A DNA stretch of 64,000 bases from Sordaria brevicollis (lineage: Eukaryota > Ascomycota > Sordariomycetes > Sordariales > Sordariaceae), in contig JAUTDP010000011.1 of NCBI GenBank assembly GCA_033439795.1, positions 372,001 through 436,000 of the forward strand. Reading direction: 5' to 3'. The notes beneath the pieces were generated by a model. The model made no database searches, had not been told where the DNA came from, and saw nothing but the letters and a program-made list of their open reading frames with translations. The position numbers and the translations under genes are program-made. Positions 1-9,265 of this stretch are shown here, piece by piece (the first letter of the stretch is position 1; every line of letters starts with the position of its first letter).

Positions 1-1
1 G

Positions 2-424
2 CAGGGGAATGGGCAGGGGAATGGGAGGAGGCAGAGTATGAGTCCTGTTGCTGGACGGGCCCAGGGTCAGGGTCAGGGTCAGCAGTATCAGAGCAACAGT
101 CCGCTCAATGGAAGGGGCCGCAACATCAATACCAGCCAGATGAATGGGTTGGGGCACGGTGGACAGTTCAATGGTCAACTGAATGGACAGCAGCTCGGAC
201 ATCAACTTAATGGTCAGCAGCAGAATGGTGTCAACGGGGTGCTAAGAGAGGTAGACATCAACGCTAACAACGGGATGGGAAACGGCCATGGAGTGAATGG
301 TTGCCCACCTAATGCTGTTAGGAACGGGATGAACCAGAGAGAAAGAGAAATGGAGGAGAGAGTCAGGCAGATGCAGAGGGAGAGGGAGGAGAGGTGGTTA
401 GCTGAGGATAGCTTTGCTGGGTAG
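2..424 (+). CDS. C-terminal end of an unknown Gln/Asn/Gly-rich protein (5' partial)
   Basis: An open frame enters from the left edge and stops with TAG at 422-424, giving the last 140 residues of a larger protein. The visible part is low-complexity: QGQGQG-type repeats, then many NGQ, NGH and NGV units, then a short charged tail with REREMEER and REREER segments that should form a helix. The ATG at 38 is probably internal, because the same composition continues in frame to the window edge. I do not recognise the protein. Such Q/N-rich tails occur in fungal transcription and RNA-binding factors, but nothing visible here decides the function. Confidence 0.6.
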   Translation, partial: QGNGQGNGRRQSMSPVAGRAQGQGQGQQYQSNSPLNGRGRNINTSQMNGLGHGGQFNGQLNGQQLGHQLNGQQQNGVNGVLREVDINANNGMGNGHGVNGCPPNAVRNGMNQREREMEERVRQMQREREERWLAEDSFAG

Positions 425-2462
425 GCCAGTTTTGTCTGGTCTGCGTGGGCAGGTCAGGGAAGAAAAAAGGAGGAGGGGAAAGTGGCGGAAGGGAACAAGG
501 GAAAAGTTATGTCCTGATGAAAAAAGCGAGCGAGCATGGCTTATGTGTGTCATGAGTTCAATGAGCTGTCATGTCATGTCATGATTACGAACGAAAAAGT
601 TTCCGTCTGGTTTCTGCCTGGGTTGGCTGGTTTGGTTCTTTGTTCTGAATGGTTTCAACGAAGCAAGGAGTTATGCGTGCATAGCATTGGAATGGAATGT
701 CTTTATGGTTATGGATTATGGCTTGATATGGTTTATGGTGTATGGTTTCCTTTTTCTCTGTGTCCGGGTAACTTACAGCTACTCGGTTAAGGGTGGCTTC
801 ACAATTTTATGAAGAGCATGGCATGGCATGGCAAGGCTTGTGAAACTTGTTATGGATTATGGATTATTTCATGGCTAGGAAACAAAAGTAGGGTGTTGAA
901 TGAGGAGATGAGGTGATTGATGCCATTTCTGAACAAATCTCGTGAACAATGTGTTTTCAGCGTCTCGTGGTTGTACTAACAGTGTCTCACCAGGCTATGC
1001 ACACAAATTGTTAGTGATCAATGGAGTGTGTCTCGATCTGAACAACCAAGTCTACCAAGGGAAATTAAATGGTATGACCAGGATCAACAGCAGGTCCTCT
1101 CCCAAAATTCCACCTATCAGCGTACCCACACCCAGAAGATCCTTTTCCGACCACAAGATAATGTGATTGCTTCGATGTGCTCTGAAAGCGTGCCTGTCTC
1201 TGTCCATGGAGTTATGCCACTATCAATCACCTCCGGCTGACAACACCCAAAATTGTTAACGCGACATCTCAATCACAAAAGGTACCCACCACCCGACTTT
1301 CCTGGCATTCTACCCAGCCAAACCAGATAAAAACTTCCAAAGCCGAAAAGCATCTTCTTCCCGACCTTATCTCCCATGATTTAACTCCCTGCCGACTGAA
1401 AGGCAAATGTTTCGACCGTCCTAAAGCAGTACATGTAGAGGGAGTTGGTGACGGCAATTGCTCCGCGCTGTGCCACTGGTGCACTGTACCAACAGCGCCA
1501 AGAAACGATTCCGAAGTCCAACGCGGCACGTGAGAGAGCTTCTTTCAACGTCAGTCGTACTTTCCCACCTCTCCTCACCTCAGTCATACCACCATTCATC
1601 GCTCCTGCCCGGCCGCCCTTTTTAGTCAATATTCTTCTTACTTCTGGGAAAGTGCGAAGGTCTCGTTTGAGGAAAGAGGAAGGCGCAAAACTTCGATTCT
1701 ACGGGGCGCGTGCTGCGGCTTGACTTTTTCTCCTCATCAACTTTCTCCCAAAACGCTCCAACCTCGAACTCTCATGTCCTGACGAGATGCCGTCCCAACA
1801 AGCCTTTTGATGGCGTTTACACGAGGAACTCGAAATAATGGATTTGTTCCCCATCCCGTCACCGCACTCAACATGACGCTGATCGTTCGTATTTCACTAA
1901 CACCTGATCACCAGGAATTAACCCGTTGGTACAATGTGGCTTGACGGTTTGTGAGTTTGGAAACCAACGAGCCGTTTAGTGGAACAAACCATCAACCTTC
2001 ACTCGTACTATTGAGCGAGGCCAGCGGGATGACGACATACAAGCGCCTCTGGAAAGTTCCGGGACGGAATTGTATGAGGCTCCTCGGTGTTGGCACGGCT
2101 TGAAATGTGGGAGGGGATGGTTGGTGAAGTTCCTTTTATGCTGGGAGTCACCTGTTCTTTTCTTTCTTCTTCCCCTAAGTTGTTAGTTCGTTGCCATCTT
2201 TCGCCTCGTCAATCGACGTTCAGTGTTCACCATTTTCTTTCTTTTTCTCTCCTTCATTCAGGTTCTCCTCTTTCTCGTTGGTTCGTTTTCATCTTTCACT
2301 TCGTCAATCGGCCCCAAGTCTTCACATTCTTTCTTCTGGATTCATCGATTCAAGCCACAAATGCAGTAACATTAACTAGCTAATTATCCGAGGGTAGGTA
2401 GGCGGCTCCCCCTCAATCTCACGAGAAGTCCGCGGAGAGAGGCAAACCCCGTGCACTACCCA
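425..2462. other. Intergenic region, no supported gene
   Basis: This holds the 3' flank of the partial gene and then about 2 kb with only short, overlapping, compositionally unremarkable open frames. A pyrimidine-rich stretch lies at 2150-2330. The core ACCAACGAGCCG at about 1961 recurs in the repeats at 35.7 and 36.2 kb. I see no RNA gene or transposon ends. Confidence 0.5.
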
Positions 2463-2478
2463 GCCAGTCCAGCTGGCC
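2463..2478 (-). repeat. 16-base hairpin-capable motif, copy 1 (3' flank of paralogue A)
   Basis: Plus-strand GCCAGTCCAGCTGGCC. GCCAG and CTGGC pair around a 5-base loop. It lies 141 bp beyond the stop codon of paralogue A, so it would fall in or just after the A transcript 3' end. Exact copies occur at 7386, 13648 and 17152, with a near copy at 26181. Confidence 0.7.
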
Positions 2479-2618
2479 CAGCCCTACTGTCCCCTGATAC
2501 CTCTTAATCCAGTCCATACTATCAAAATCCCATACAATCCTTGTTGCTCCCTTCAGTTGTCCTCCTCCAGTGTACGTTACCCAACAACCCATACTGTCCA
2601 AGGTCGACATTGCTTCCC

Positions 2619-3881
2619 TCAGTTGTCGCTTTCCTTGAGCTTTACATTAGACCAATACCTCTTCAGTGCTTTCTCCGCAATCTTTTGCAACTCTTTCGCC
2701 CGATCAGATTCGGTCATAGTCCTCATCCGCTCCTTGATGTCTTCCCAGAGCTTCCTCACAGCAGGGGGATCCAGACTCCATTCATCGGGCCCTTGGTCTT
2801 CCACACTAAACCCATTTCCGTCCTTCTGCCAAATTCGTCGATCGGGCACGCGTTCCGGCGTCTTTCTTTTGGCATGCTTGTTCTCCTGCAGAGGATACGG
2901 AAGGCGCTCTTTCTCTACCTCTAGCTTGGGCAAGTCCTGAATTTTCTTGATGAGGGCAAGTTGCTCGCTAACTGTTTGTGGGCGTTGTTGATCAGCATAC
3001 TTCACTTCGTCAAGTTCAGGGGTCAGGGTACACTTACTCCTATATTCCTCTTCGTTCCCTTTCCCCTTCGCAGTTGAAGTCACCTCCATTCTCCCTTTCA
3101 CCTCCAACTGTCCCAGATACTTGTTCTTTTTCACCCACCCCACATCTTTCACATATTCAAGGTCCTTGTCCTCAATACCCACATCAATGAAAAACTTGAA
3201 CCGGCCCTCTTTTGGGAATACAATTTCATCAAGCAAAAAGTACACCGCCTCGTTATCCTCGGTAGACGAAAACTCCTTGCGATCATACGTGGCGCACATC
3301 AACCCCTCCCTTTCAAATCTGATCGGTTGGATGGTATGATCAGGTACACGCGGAATGCTCTCCTCTACGTCGTCGTATATGCGGAGCGAGAGGAACATGG
3401 CGGTGTCACGGTATTTGTGTGTGTTAGGTCTCGGACAGACCCTGACCACAATGCCTTGGTCGGCTGGAACGTTCTCGTTGACGCGGACAGTCGGTGGGAA
3501 CTCGACGAGGAGCTCGGCCTTAACTTTGGCGATGTTTAACATGCCTTTGATAGCTTCCGGCTCTTTGATCCAAGTGCTGGGGTGCGGTTCTTCCCAGCTC
3601 GGAAGCCATGTGGCAAGGTCCGGTTTCTTTTTCGCGATGTGGGAGGCAAGCTCGCGGGCATTTGGTCCTTCGCTCTGAGAGAGCCCGACGGTGGAGGTCT
3701 CAGAGGACTCGCATGTGAACCCTTCTGAGACTAACCCCTCAGGGTACCGGACTTCGGATGGACCCGGAGGGTAAGAGCACTCGCGGCTGTCTCTTCCGGA
3801 GTCCGAGACCATAGAGTAGTCGGAATCACCACAGGGCGCGAACGCCTGTGATTCGGAGAAGGGGGTCGATTCCTTTGACAT
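2619..3881 (-). CDS. Cluster paralogue A: velvet-like-core protein with long N-terminal extension
   Basis: The minus-strand gene opens at ATG 3879-3881 and stops with TGA at 2619. It reads open for 420 codons, but an in-frame 66-nt intron is likely at 3037-2972 (donor GTAAGT, branch GCTGAT, acceptor CAG, phase 1), which gives 398 residues. The intron sits where the other paralogues have theirs. Residues 1-110 are Ser/Glu-rich and probably disordered. The shared core follows: KAELLVEFPP near 121-130, IVVRVCPRPN near 144, AVYFLLDEIVFPKEGRF near 212-228, and LGQLEV near 256. After the intron comes a charged helical tail of about 115 residues. The function is unknown; a velvet-type fold is inference. 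It is the leftmost member of the array. Confidence 0.75.
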   Translation of the reverse strand: MSKESTPFSESQAFAPCGDSDYSMVSDSGRDSRECSYPPGPSEVRYPEGLVSEGFTCESSETSTVGLSQSEGPNARELASHIAKKKPDLATWLPSWEEPHPSTWIKEPEAIKGMLNIAKVKAELLVEFPPTVRVNENVPADQGIVVRVCPRPNTHKYRDTAMFLSLRIYDDVEESIPRVPDHTIQPIRFEREGLMCATYDRKEFSSTEDNEAVYFLLDEIVFPKEGRFKFFIDVGIEDKDLEYVKDVGWVKKNKYLGQLEVKGRMEVTSTAKGKGNEEEYRSKCTLTPELDEVKYADQQRPQTVSEQLALIKKIQDLPKLEVEKERLPYPLQENKHAKRKTPERVPDRRIWQKDGNGFSVEDQGPDEWSLDPPAVRKLWEDIKERMRTMTESDRAKELQKIAEKALKRYWSNVKLKESDN

Positions 3882-4044
3882 GATTGATGCTGAGTATGGT
3901 TTTGTTAGAAAGTGTCTTGTATGTTATGGGTTGAAGGTGATAATCTGAATGGCGATGCTGATACGAAAGGACAGGAGGGACGGTCGACGAGCCAGGCTTA
4001 TGTACTCGTCCTGAGTTCAGCCGTGAGCGCTACCGATTCCAGGA

Positions 4045-4500
4045 GTTTTTACACTTCATTTTGACCTTCTTGTGTTGGTAATTTGTGAAGTGGTCACAAC
4101 CTTTCTTTGGCAACTCGTTGGTTAGTCCGGAACTCTTTCATGGTCATATGAAGACTTCTATTCCTGTCGACGTGGACAAACTGGGTTACCACTCTGAAAT
4201 CACCCGTTGGTTCTCTTAACTTTCAGGGTTTTTACACTTCTAAAATGGCTTTTGCCGTTGGCAACTTGCCAGCTGGTCATGCCCTTTATCCCTCAGTATC
4301 TTGGCAAGCATTGGGCTTCCTTCACAATGATAAGGCTGCTTCTTCTCGCGCCCCCCACAAATGAAGTTGGCGACTACTTCACGACCAACTATCCGCGCAG
4401 GATCCGAACTGTTAAGGCTCTTTTACTCATTGAGGGCTTTTTCCGTTGGTAATTTGCGAGCTGACCACGGCCCTTTTTTGTAATATACTGGTTAAGTCAA
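4045..4500. repeat. Three degenerate tandem repeats, period about 185 bp
   Basis: Three related blocks start near 4045, 4228 and 4417. Each has a GTTTTTACACTTC-like start, then a GTTGGTAATTTG or GTTGGCAACTTG segment, a GTGGTCA/CTGGTCA/CTGACCA segment, a CCCTTT/CCTTTC stretch, a weaker GGTTAGTC/GGTTAAGTC end, and a CTCTTTCATG/CTCTTTCATC downstream piece in copies 1 and 3. The copies are well diverged. They lie between paralogues A and B in non-coding DNA. Confidence 0.55.
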
Positions 4501-5108
4501 CGATCTCTTTCATCTTGATATTGCCCGCGCCCCCCCCCCCCTTGATCATCGGATCACGAACCCCACAGTGGGCATATCATGTGAATCAGAGTATACCGCT
4601 GATTCTCCATCAGAAATACCCTTTATTGCTCCAACCAAGTCTTCCGCTGTCTAGTTATACCCCGATACGCTCAACATCAGTTCGTTCCCATCCACCATCA
4701 CGATGTCTCGTCCTTAACCAAAATATTCGCTTCTCATCATGTTCTCATGACTGGAAGTCAAACCCCCATTCCTTCCGACTCGGGCACCCAAGTTCACACC
4801 GCTCGAATTCACCAAACAAACAAGGCAACGACTCCAGAAAGCCACTCCCTTTGGGTTTCATCAAGCTTTGAGAATTGGGCATTTCCTTAATCCTCCCAGC
4901 GCTCTTATGGCTATTCCTGCAACCCCGACCTCTAGACCTACAGCCTGGCTGGTGCTTAGTTGGCCCCTTGTCCTTGTGGTATCTGTGCCTGACTATGGCT
5001 CTCGAACCCCTGAAAAAATTCCGGTTAAACCAGCTCTGGGAATCTAAGCGTTTGGAAGGGATGGGCGTGTTGTTCTTGTTGTTGTAGCTGTAGTCCTCGT
5101 AGGTCCTG
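4501..5108. other. Intergenic A-B spacer, no gene seen
   Basis: It includes a C-rich tract near 4530-4545. The sequence is not AT-rich like the transposon remnants, and I find no coding signature beyond short accidental frames. Confidence 0.4.
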
Positions 5109-6970
5109 TTATCGTAGGCGTTGACGTTGTATGTATTGCTGTAGGTCTGGTTGTGGTTGCGGTTGTGGTTGCAGGTGAGGTTCCCATTGTGGCTGTACTC
5201 GTTGTTGTCGTTGTTGTTTTTGTTCTTGTTTCCGGCGACTAAACCTCAACAGTTCCCTCTCCTTCTCCCAGATTTTCTCAGTGTACTTGACCCTCTTACC
5301 GGAATGAAGGATTTTCGTCAATTTGTGTTGGTCTGCCTTGCTTACTAAAAGAAAAGAAAAGATTCATAGCGTTAGCAAAAAAGACCGGACACCATTGTCA
5401 TCATTGAGAGAAGGCATAGACGGTATAGGCGCTGCGCCCTTGAAATCCAAGTCTACCTAACCTCTACCATATACTTCCGTCACTCCCCAAAAAATGCGCA
5501 AGCGATAACCAAAGATAAAACAGGGAAGCCAAGTAGAAGTACTCACATTTAACCCTAAAATACTCGTAAACAATTGCTGCACGCCACCACGACCGTTCAA
5601 CCGTTACCTGCACCAACGGCGCAAATTCCAATGTACCAGCTTGGAAGTACCGGTACGGCTCTCGCTCTGTGATGTCGCTGCTCGGGAGTCTTCTCATCGG
5701 CCACAACTCCGCGGGCGGAAAACTGTCGCTTACTTGGTCTAGCTCTCGGTAGCCGTTCACAACCACCTCGAACCAGACTCGGCAAGACCCGGACTTGCAT
5801 GGGTATCGCACACCGGAGAATACAAAGTACAAGGCGTCGTCTTTGTCACCGGGGATGAGGATGCCGCCGGTTTGGGTGCTGAGTGTTGCTACGCCGGGAG
5901 GGTTGTTGTCGGTAGACATGGGGTTTGAGCCGTTTAGGTGTCTTTCGTCGTTGTCGTCCTCGTTGACGGCCTTCTTCATGGAGATATCGTTGTCGATGTT
6001 GGTGACGGACGAGTCGCCACTCTTCTTCACGGTGCTGCTAACCCCATCTTCAACTTTGTGGTCTTTGGTCCCGTCGCTTTCCACACCCAGAGTCTTTATA
6101 ATTTTTGCTTTTCTTCGTCGCCCGGCTTCTTCTCTCTTGACGGTCTTTGACTGTCGCGGCGCCGCCCAGCACTCAGGACAGAAACTTCCTGGAGTCACTG
6201 CCTCCCCGCACTTTGTACAAACAAGCGACACAATTTTCCTATATGAGAAGCACAAAACCATCAGCTAGCTGCACAACCTGTATCCGGGGATCAATAGATG
6301 TACGAGGCCATCACTCACCTTCCCCATCCCCCTTCCTACTCCCCACCACATTCCCCTCCCCATCCACTCTCTCAATCGACTCCTTCACCTTCTTCACCTC
6401 CTTCCGTTTTCGTTTTTGTTTTCGTCCCTCTACCCCTCCAGCATCATCATCCTCATCCTCATCCTCATCCCCATCTCCACCTCCATCTCCATCTTCATCT
6501 CCATCTCCATCTCCATCTTCATCCTCATCCTCATCCCCATCTTCATCCTCATCCCCATCTCCATCTTCATCTTCAAGCCCCTCCTCATGCTCCTCATCAA
6601 CATACCCAACCTTCATATACACCGCCGTCATTCCCCAAAACGCCGGGTCCGGTCGCGGTCTGACTTCAACAACCGCATCAACGACCCCATCAGCAGGCTC
6701 CAGAAACACGGCCGCGCCGGGAACGGCCCATTTGCGGGGCGGGAGAAGGAAGCGGGCTTTGACGCGTTGGCTGCCGACGCTGCCGCTGCCGACGCCGTGC
6801 AGTTTGGAGGTGGGTTTGCTTTTTATGAGGGGTTGAGGACGCCAGTCGGAGGCGGAGGGTGTGGGTGAGGGTGAGAGAGTGGAGGTGGGATTGGGAGCAG
6901 TGGGAGGCTGCTTGGGCTTTGGGCTTGGGCTTGCGAAGGGGGTGGAAGCGCCAGGTTGGTGGTGCCATTT
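5109..6970 (-). CDS. Cluster paralogue B: velvet-like core with acidic tract and zinc-ribbon-like insert; gene model uncertain
   Basis: Three coding blocks can be seen on the minus strand. The first (about 6970-6318) has the family N-core (VKARFLLPPRKWAVPG, then AVVEVRPRPDPAFW) followed by about 50 almost purely Asp/Glu/Gly residues and a basic KQKRKRKE patch. The second (about 6233-5547) starts with a four-cysteine zinc-ribbon-like pattern (CTKC, 11 residues, CPEC) and holds the second core half (ALYFVFSGVRYPCKSGSC, then AGTLEFAPLVQVTV). A phase-1 intron at 5546-5345 (GTGAGT, GCTAAC, TTTTAG) leads to a Lys/Gln/Pro-rich tail ending at 5109. Two things do not close. No ATG lies in frame before the first block, and the obvious first intron (donor GTGAGT near 6318, acceptor TATAG near 6234) joins phase 1 to a frame needing phase 2. 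An extra exon or a frameshift is required, so this may be a decaying gene. Confidence 0.5.
6442..6573. repeat. Short-unit imperfect repeat of CATCCT/CATCTC type
   Basis: About 130 bp are built from six-base units such as CATCCT, CATCTC and CATCTT on the plus strand. On the minus strand they encode the Asp/Glu/Gly tract of paralogue B. Such tracts change length easily and are a natural place for a reading-frame or length polymorphism. Confidence 0.7.
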
Positions 6971-7385
6971 GGGGGGGTGGGTTGGTTGGTTGGTTGGATG
7001 GGGTTGTGGTTGGAAGGTTATAGAGGTTGCGGACGAGTTGGGAACTGGCGAAGGCGGATTGAGTGAGTGGGATGGTTAATCGACCGTGGATGAAGATGTT
7101 CTTTGGTGATGATGCAGGATAGGAGGTACGTGGTGGTTGCGATGGGAGAGGAATTCACGGAGGTCACAAGGTAGGGCAAGGAGAAATTGTGTATGAGAGG
7201 GGACGATCGGCCTGTGTCAGAAGAAGTAAACTCAAAATGCAATTTCTAAGCCAAAAATGCCGTAGCGATACTACCCAAGCCACCTTCCCCAAGCTATCAC
7301 TCTATGGGATTCCTCCAGCCATAGTAACTTCCATAGTATGAGATAGACCTTATAATGAAAACAAAACATGAGAAATAGCCACCCT
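6971..7385. other. Spacer between paralogues B and C
   Basis: Contains a GGTT tandem run at about 6979-6997, immediately upstream of the open part of paralogue B, and otherwise no feature. The first exon of B may lie here, but I cannot place it. Confidence 0.35.
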
Positions 7386-7401
7386 GCCAGTCCAGCTGGC
7401 C
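7386..7401 (-). repeat. 16-base hairpin-capable motif, copy 2 (3' flank of paralogue C)
   Basis: Exact GCCAGTCCAGCTGGCC, 162 bp beyond the stop of paralogue C. The bases that follow (CTGCCCTGTGTCCTGATC) resemble those after copy 1 (CAGCCCTACTGTCCCCTGAT), so a longer flank is shared between the 3' regions of A and C. Confidence 0.7.
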
Positions 7402-7562
7402 CTGCCCTGTGTCCTGATCAATAATTCCCTGTTCATCCTGTCCACCGTGTCCTTCTGTGTTGCGGCCAATACCACATCCCATGAATGCCGAGTTGGGGAA
7501 TTCGACGGTTCGACGTCCTGTCAGGAGAACCGAGTTACGAAGTGGAAGATTGTTGGTTGGAA

Positions 7563-8514
7563 TCAATCGTCAAATCGTGGCCAGGAACCCTCCGCCATAT
7601 ACTCAGCCCATTCTCCGTAATTACTGTTGATCTTCTCTAAGAATTCATCCTGAATGTCTGAGATATACTTCGGCTGAGACGTCTGGTTATTTGGGCGAAC
7701 CCACAGGCGTCTACCCTGTTTGCAATTCTCGGGTATTTTGCTCAATTTTTTCTTCCTTTCCAGTTGATCTGTATTCCGCTTTTGTTAGCCTGGGAATCTT
7801 TTGAGCTTTTAGACAGGTACCAGTGTGCGATTTGGCTGACTCACGGTTGAAGTACTGGCCTCGATGCTGTTCAGCGACCTCCGTGATTTGCCCGAGGACC
7901 AAGACGCCGGCGCAAAACCCAGCTTCTTTGTACAGGTGAAACGGCTCGGTCGGCCAAACTGGCCAAAGATCTGGAGGTGGCCAACGTTGAAGCGGACTGT
8001 CGTCATCCTCCTCACCGTCCAAGAACGCGCATATGTTGACTTCTATCCTGACCTCGAACCTGCCGGGCCTGGGGAAGACAATATTCTCGAACTTAACCAC
8101 CATCTCGGTGAGGTCTTCGGGCTTTCCTGGCTTTCGAAAACCGTGTCTGACTTCGGCGATCACAAAGTCGCGCTCTTTGTCCACTGGACCCGTCACAATG
8201 TCTGCTCGAGCTGGGGAGGCTATCATGCGGCATCTTGTCTGTAACCATCTTGGATCTGGAACGGGTTTTATCATGAGCATTGCCCCCAGTTCCACTGTCT
8301 CGTTAGGCGCAACCTTGGAGGGAGGCCAGATAAGTATGTGAGCGGACGCAACGTTCTCTTCTTCCACAACCTTCCCTTTAATTAAGGGCTGCGGTCTGTC
8401 TCCATGCAGCAAAGTCGAGTACACCGGGTACTGTGCCCATGCTGTAGTGACGAAGGGGGCTTTAAATGGACCGAACCATTGGTCCGAGTCATAGTGAATA
8501 TTTTCATGCAACAT
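7563..8514 (-). CDS. Cluster paralogue C: velvet-like-core protein, 291 aa
   Basis: Exon 1 runs from ATG 8512-8514 to 7845. A 76-nt phase-1 intron (7844-7769; GTGAGT donor, GCTAAC branch, ATACAG acceptor) follows, and exon 2 ends at 7563. The lengths sum to 876 nt, a whole number of codons. Core landmarks are ASAHILIWPPSKV near residue 56, GAMLMIKPVPDPRW near 77, MVVKFENIVFPRPGRFEV near 138, and GVLVLGQIT near 203. The tail starts QLERKKKLSKI and ends in an aromatic, acidic helix. There is no signal peptide or membrane segment. A TATA-like box lies about 145 bp upstream of the start. The gene is intact and reads in the same direction as A and B. Its function is not known. Confidence 0.8.
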
Positions 8515-8654
8515 GTTGTCAGAGTTGCTCGTGGTTTCGAGTAGCGCAAGTGATCGATAGCAGACGAGGTAGGCTCAAAAAGTTGAGGTGAACGAATGAG
8601 TAGTAGACTGAGATTGTCCAGATAGAAGCACCTTCGGACGAGTCCTCTAAGGCC

Positions 8655-8662
8655 ATTATATA
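8655..8662 (-). promoter_or_regulatory. TATA-like box of paralogue C
   Basis: Minus-strand TATATAAT, about 145 bp upstream of the start codon. Paralogues D, F, H and I have similar boxes 110 to 160 bp upstream. Confidence 0.5.
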
Positions 8663-9257
8663 GACATTTTGGAGCAGCAAGACACCCGTCCCAGCAATGT
8701 CAGTTACTGAGTTTCACCTCATCTAACTGATCCAACATAGCGATGTTGGTAGCTGAGGTATAGGGCTCTTTCAGTCTCCATCTTTGTCGGGGCCGATGAG
8801 GACCGTGATCCTCCTCGCCAACCTGTGGACGTCCTTCCGTTGGCTCGCGAGCTATCAACTTCCCAGAAACTATCAAAGAGACTGAGAGGCGGTTTCGATA
8901 TCGGAATACTCCACCGTCATGCCGCTACTGTTGGAAAGCAGCGGTTAACCGGTCATTGTGCTCCACGCCGGAGCGCCTGCTCGTCACCAACGATAGTGAG
9001 CAGGTCTTGGTTGAAAGGAAGGTCTTCGTATTTTTAATATCACGCGCGATATGGTCCAAAATGAGGTGGTGCGAAGCTGTCTTTGTATGCCTTAAAGTCA
9101 CAGAAAATGGTGAGTGCGCCGGGCTCCAACAGGACCAACGTCTCAGGCTCTAAATTAAGGCATCACTTAAAGCCAAAACTCCTAAGCCGTGCCAACAACA
9201 ATATTCGGACCTCGTAAACGCCTACTAATACCTATTTGCTTGACTCACTCATCCGAT
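8663..9257. other. Spacer between paralogue C promoter and the DNA transposon
   Basis: Moderate GC and no supported gene. Short open frames exist on both strands, but none has a recognisable motif or a splice pattern that extends it. Confidence 0.35.
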
Positions 9258-9265
9258 TTAAGTAA
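9258..9265. other. Left target-site duplication of the 3.4-kb DNA transposon
   Basis: TTAAGTAA directly before the left inverted repeat, repeated exactly at 12669-12676 after the right one. Confidence 0.85.

Noticed and set aside
6147..6868. Long plus-strand Ser/Pro-rich or His/Pro-rich open frames
   Set aside because: They are the other-strand and other-frame readings of the hexamer repeat that encodes the acidic tract of paralogue B.
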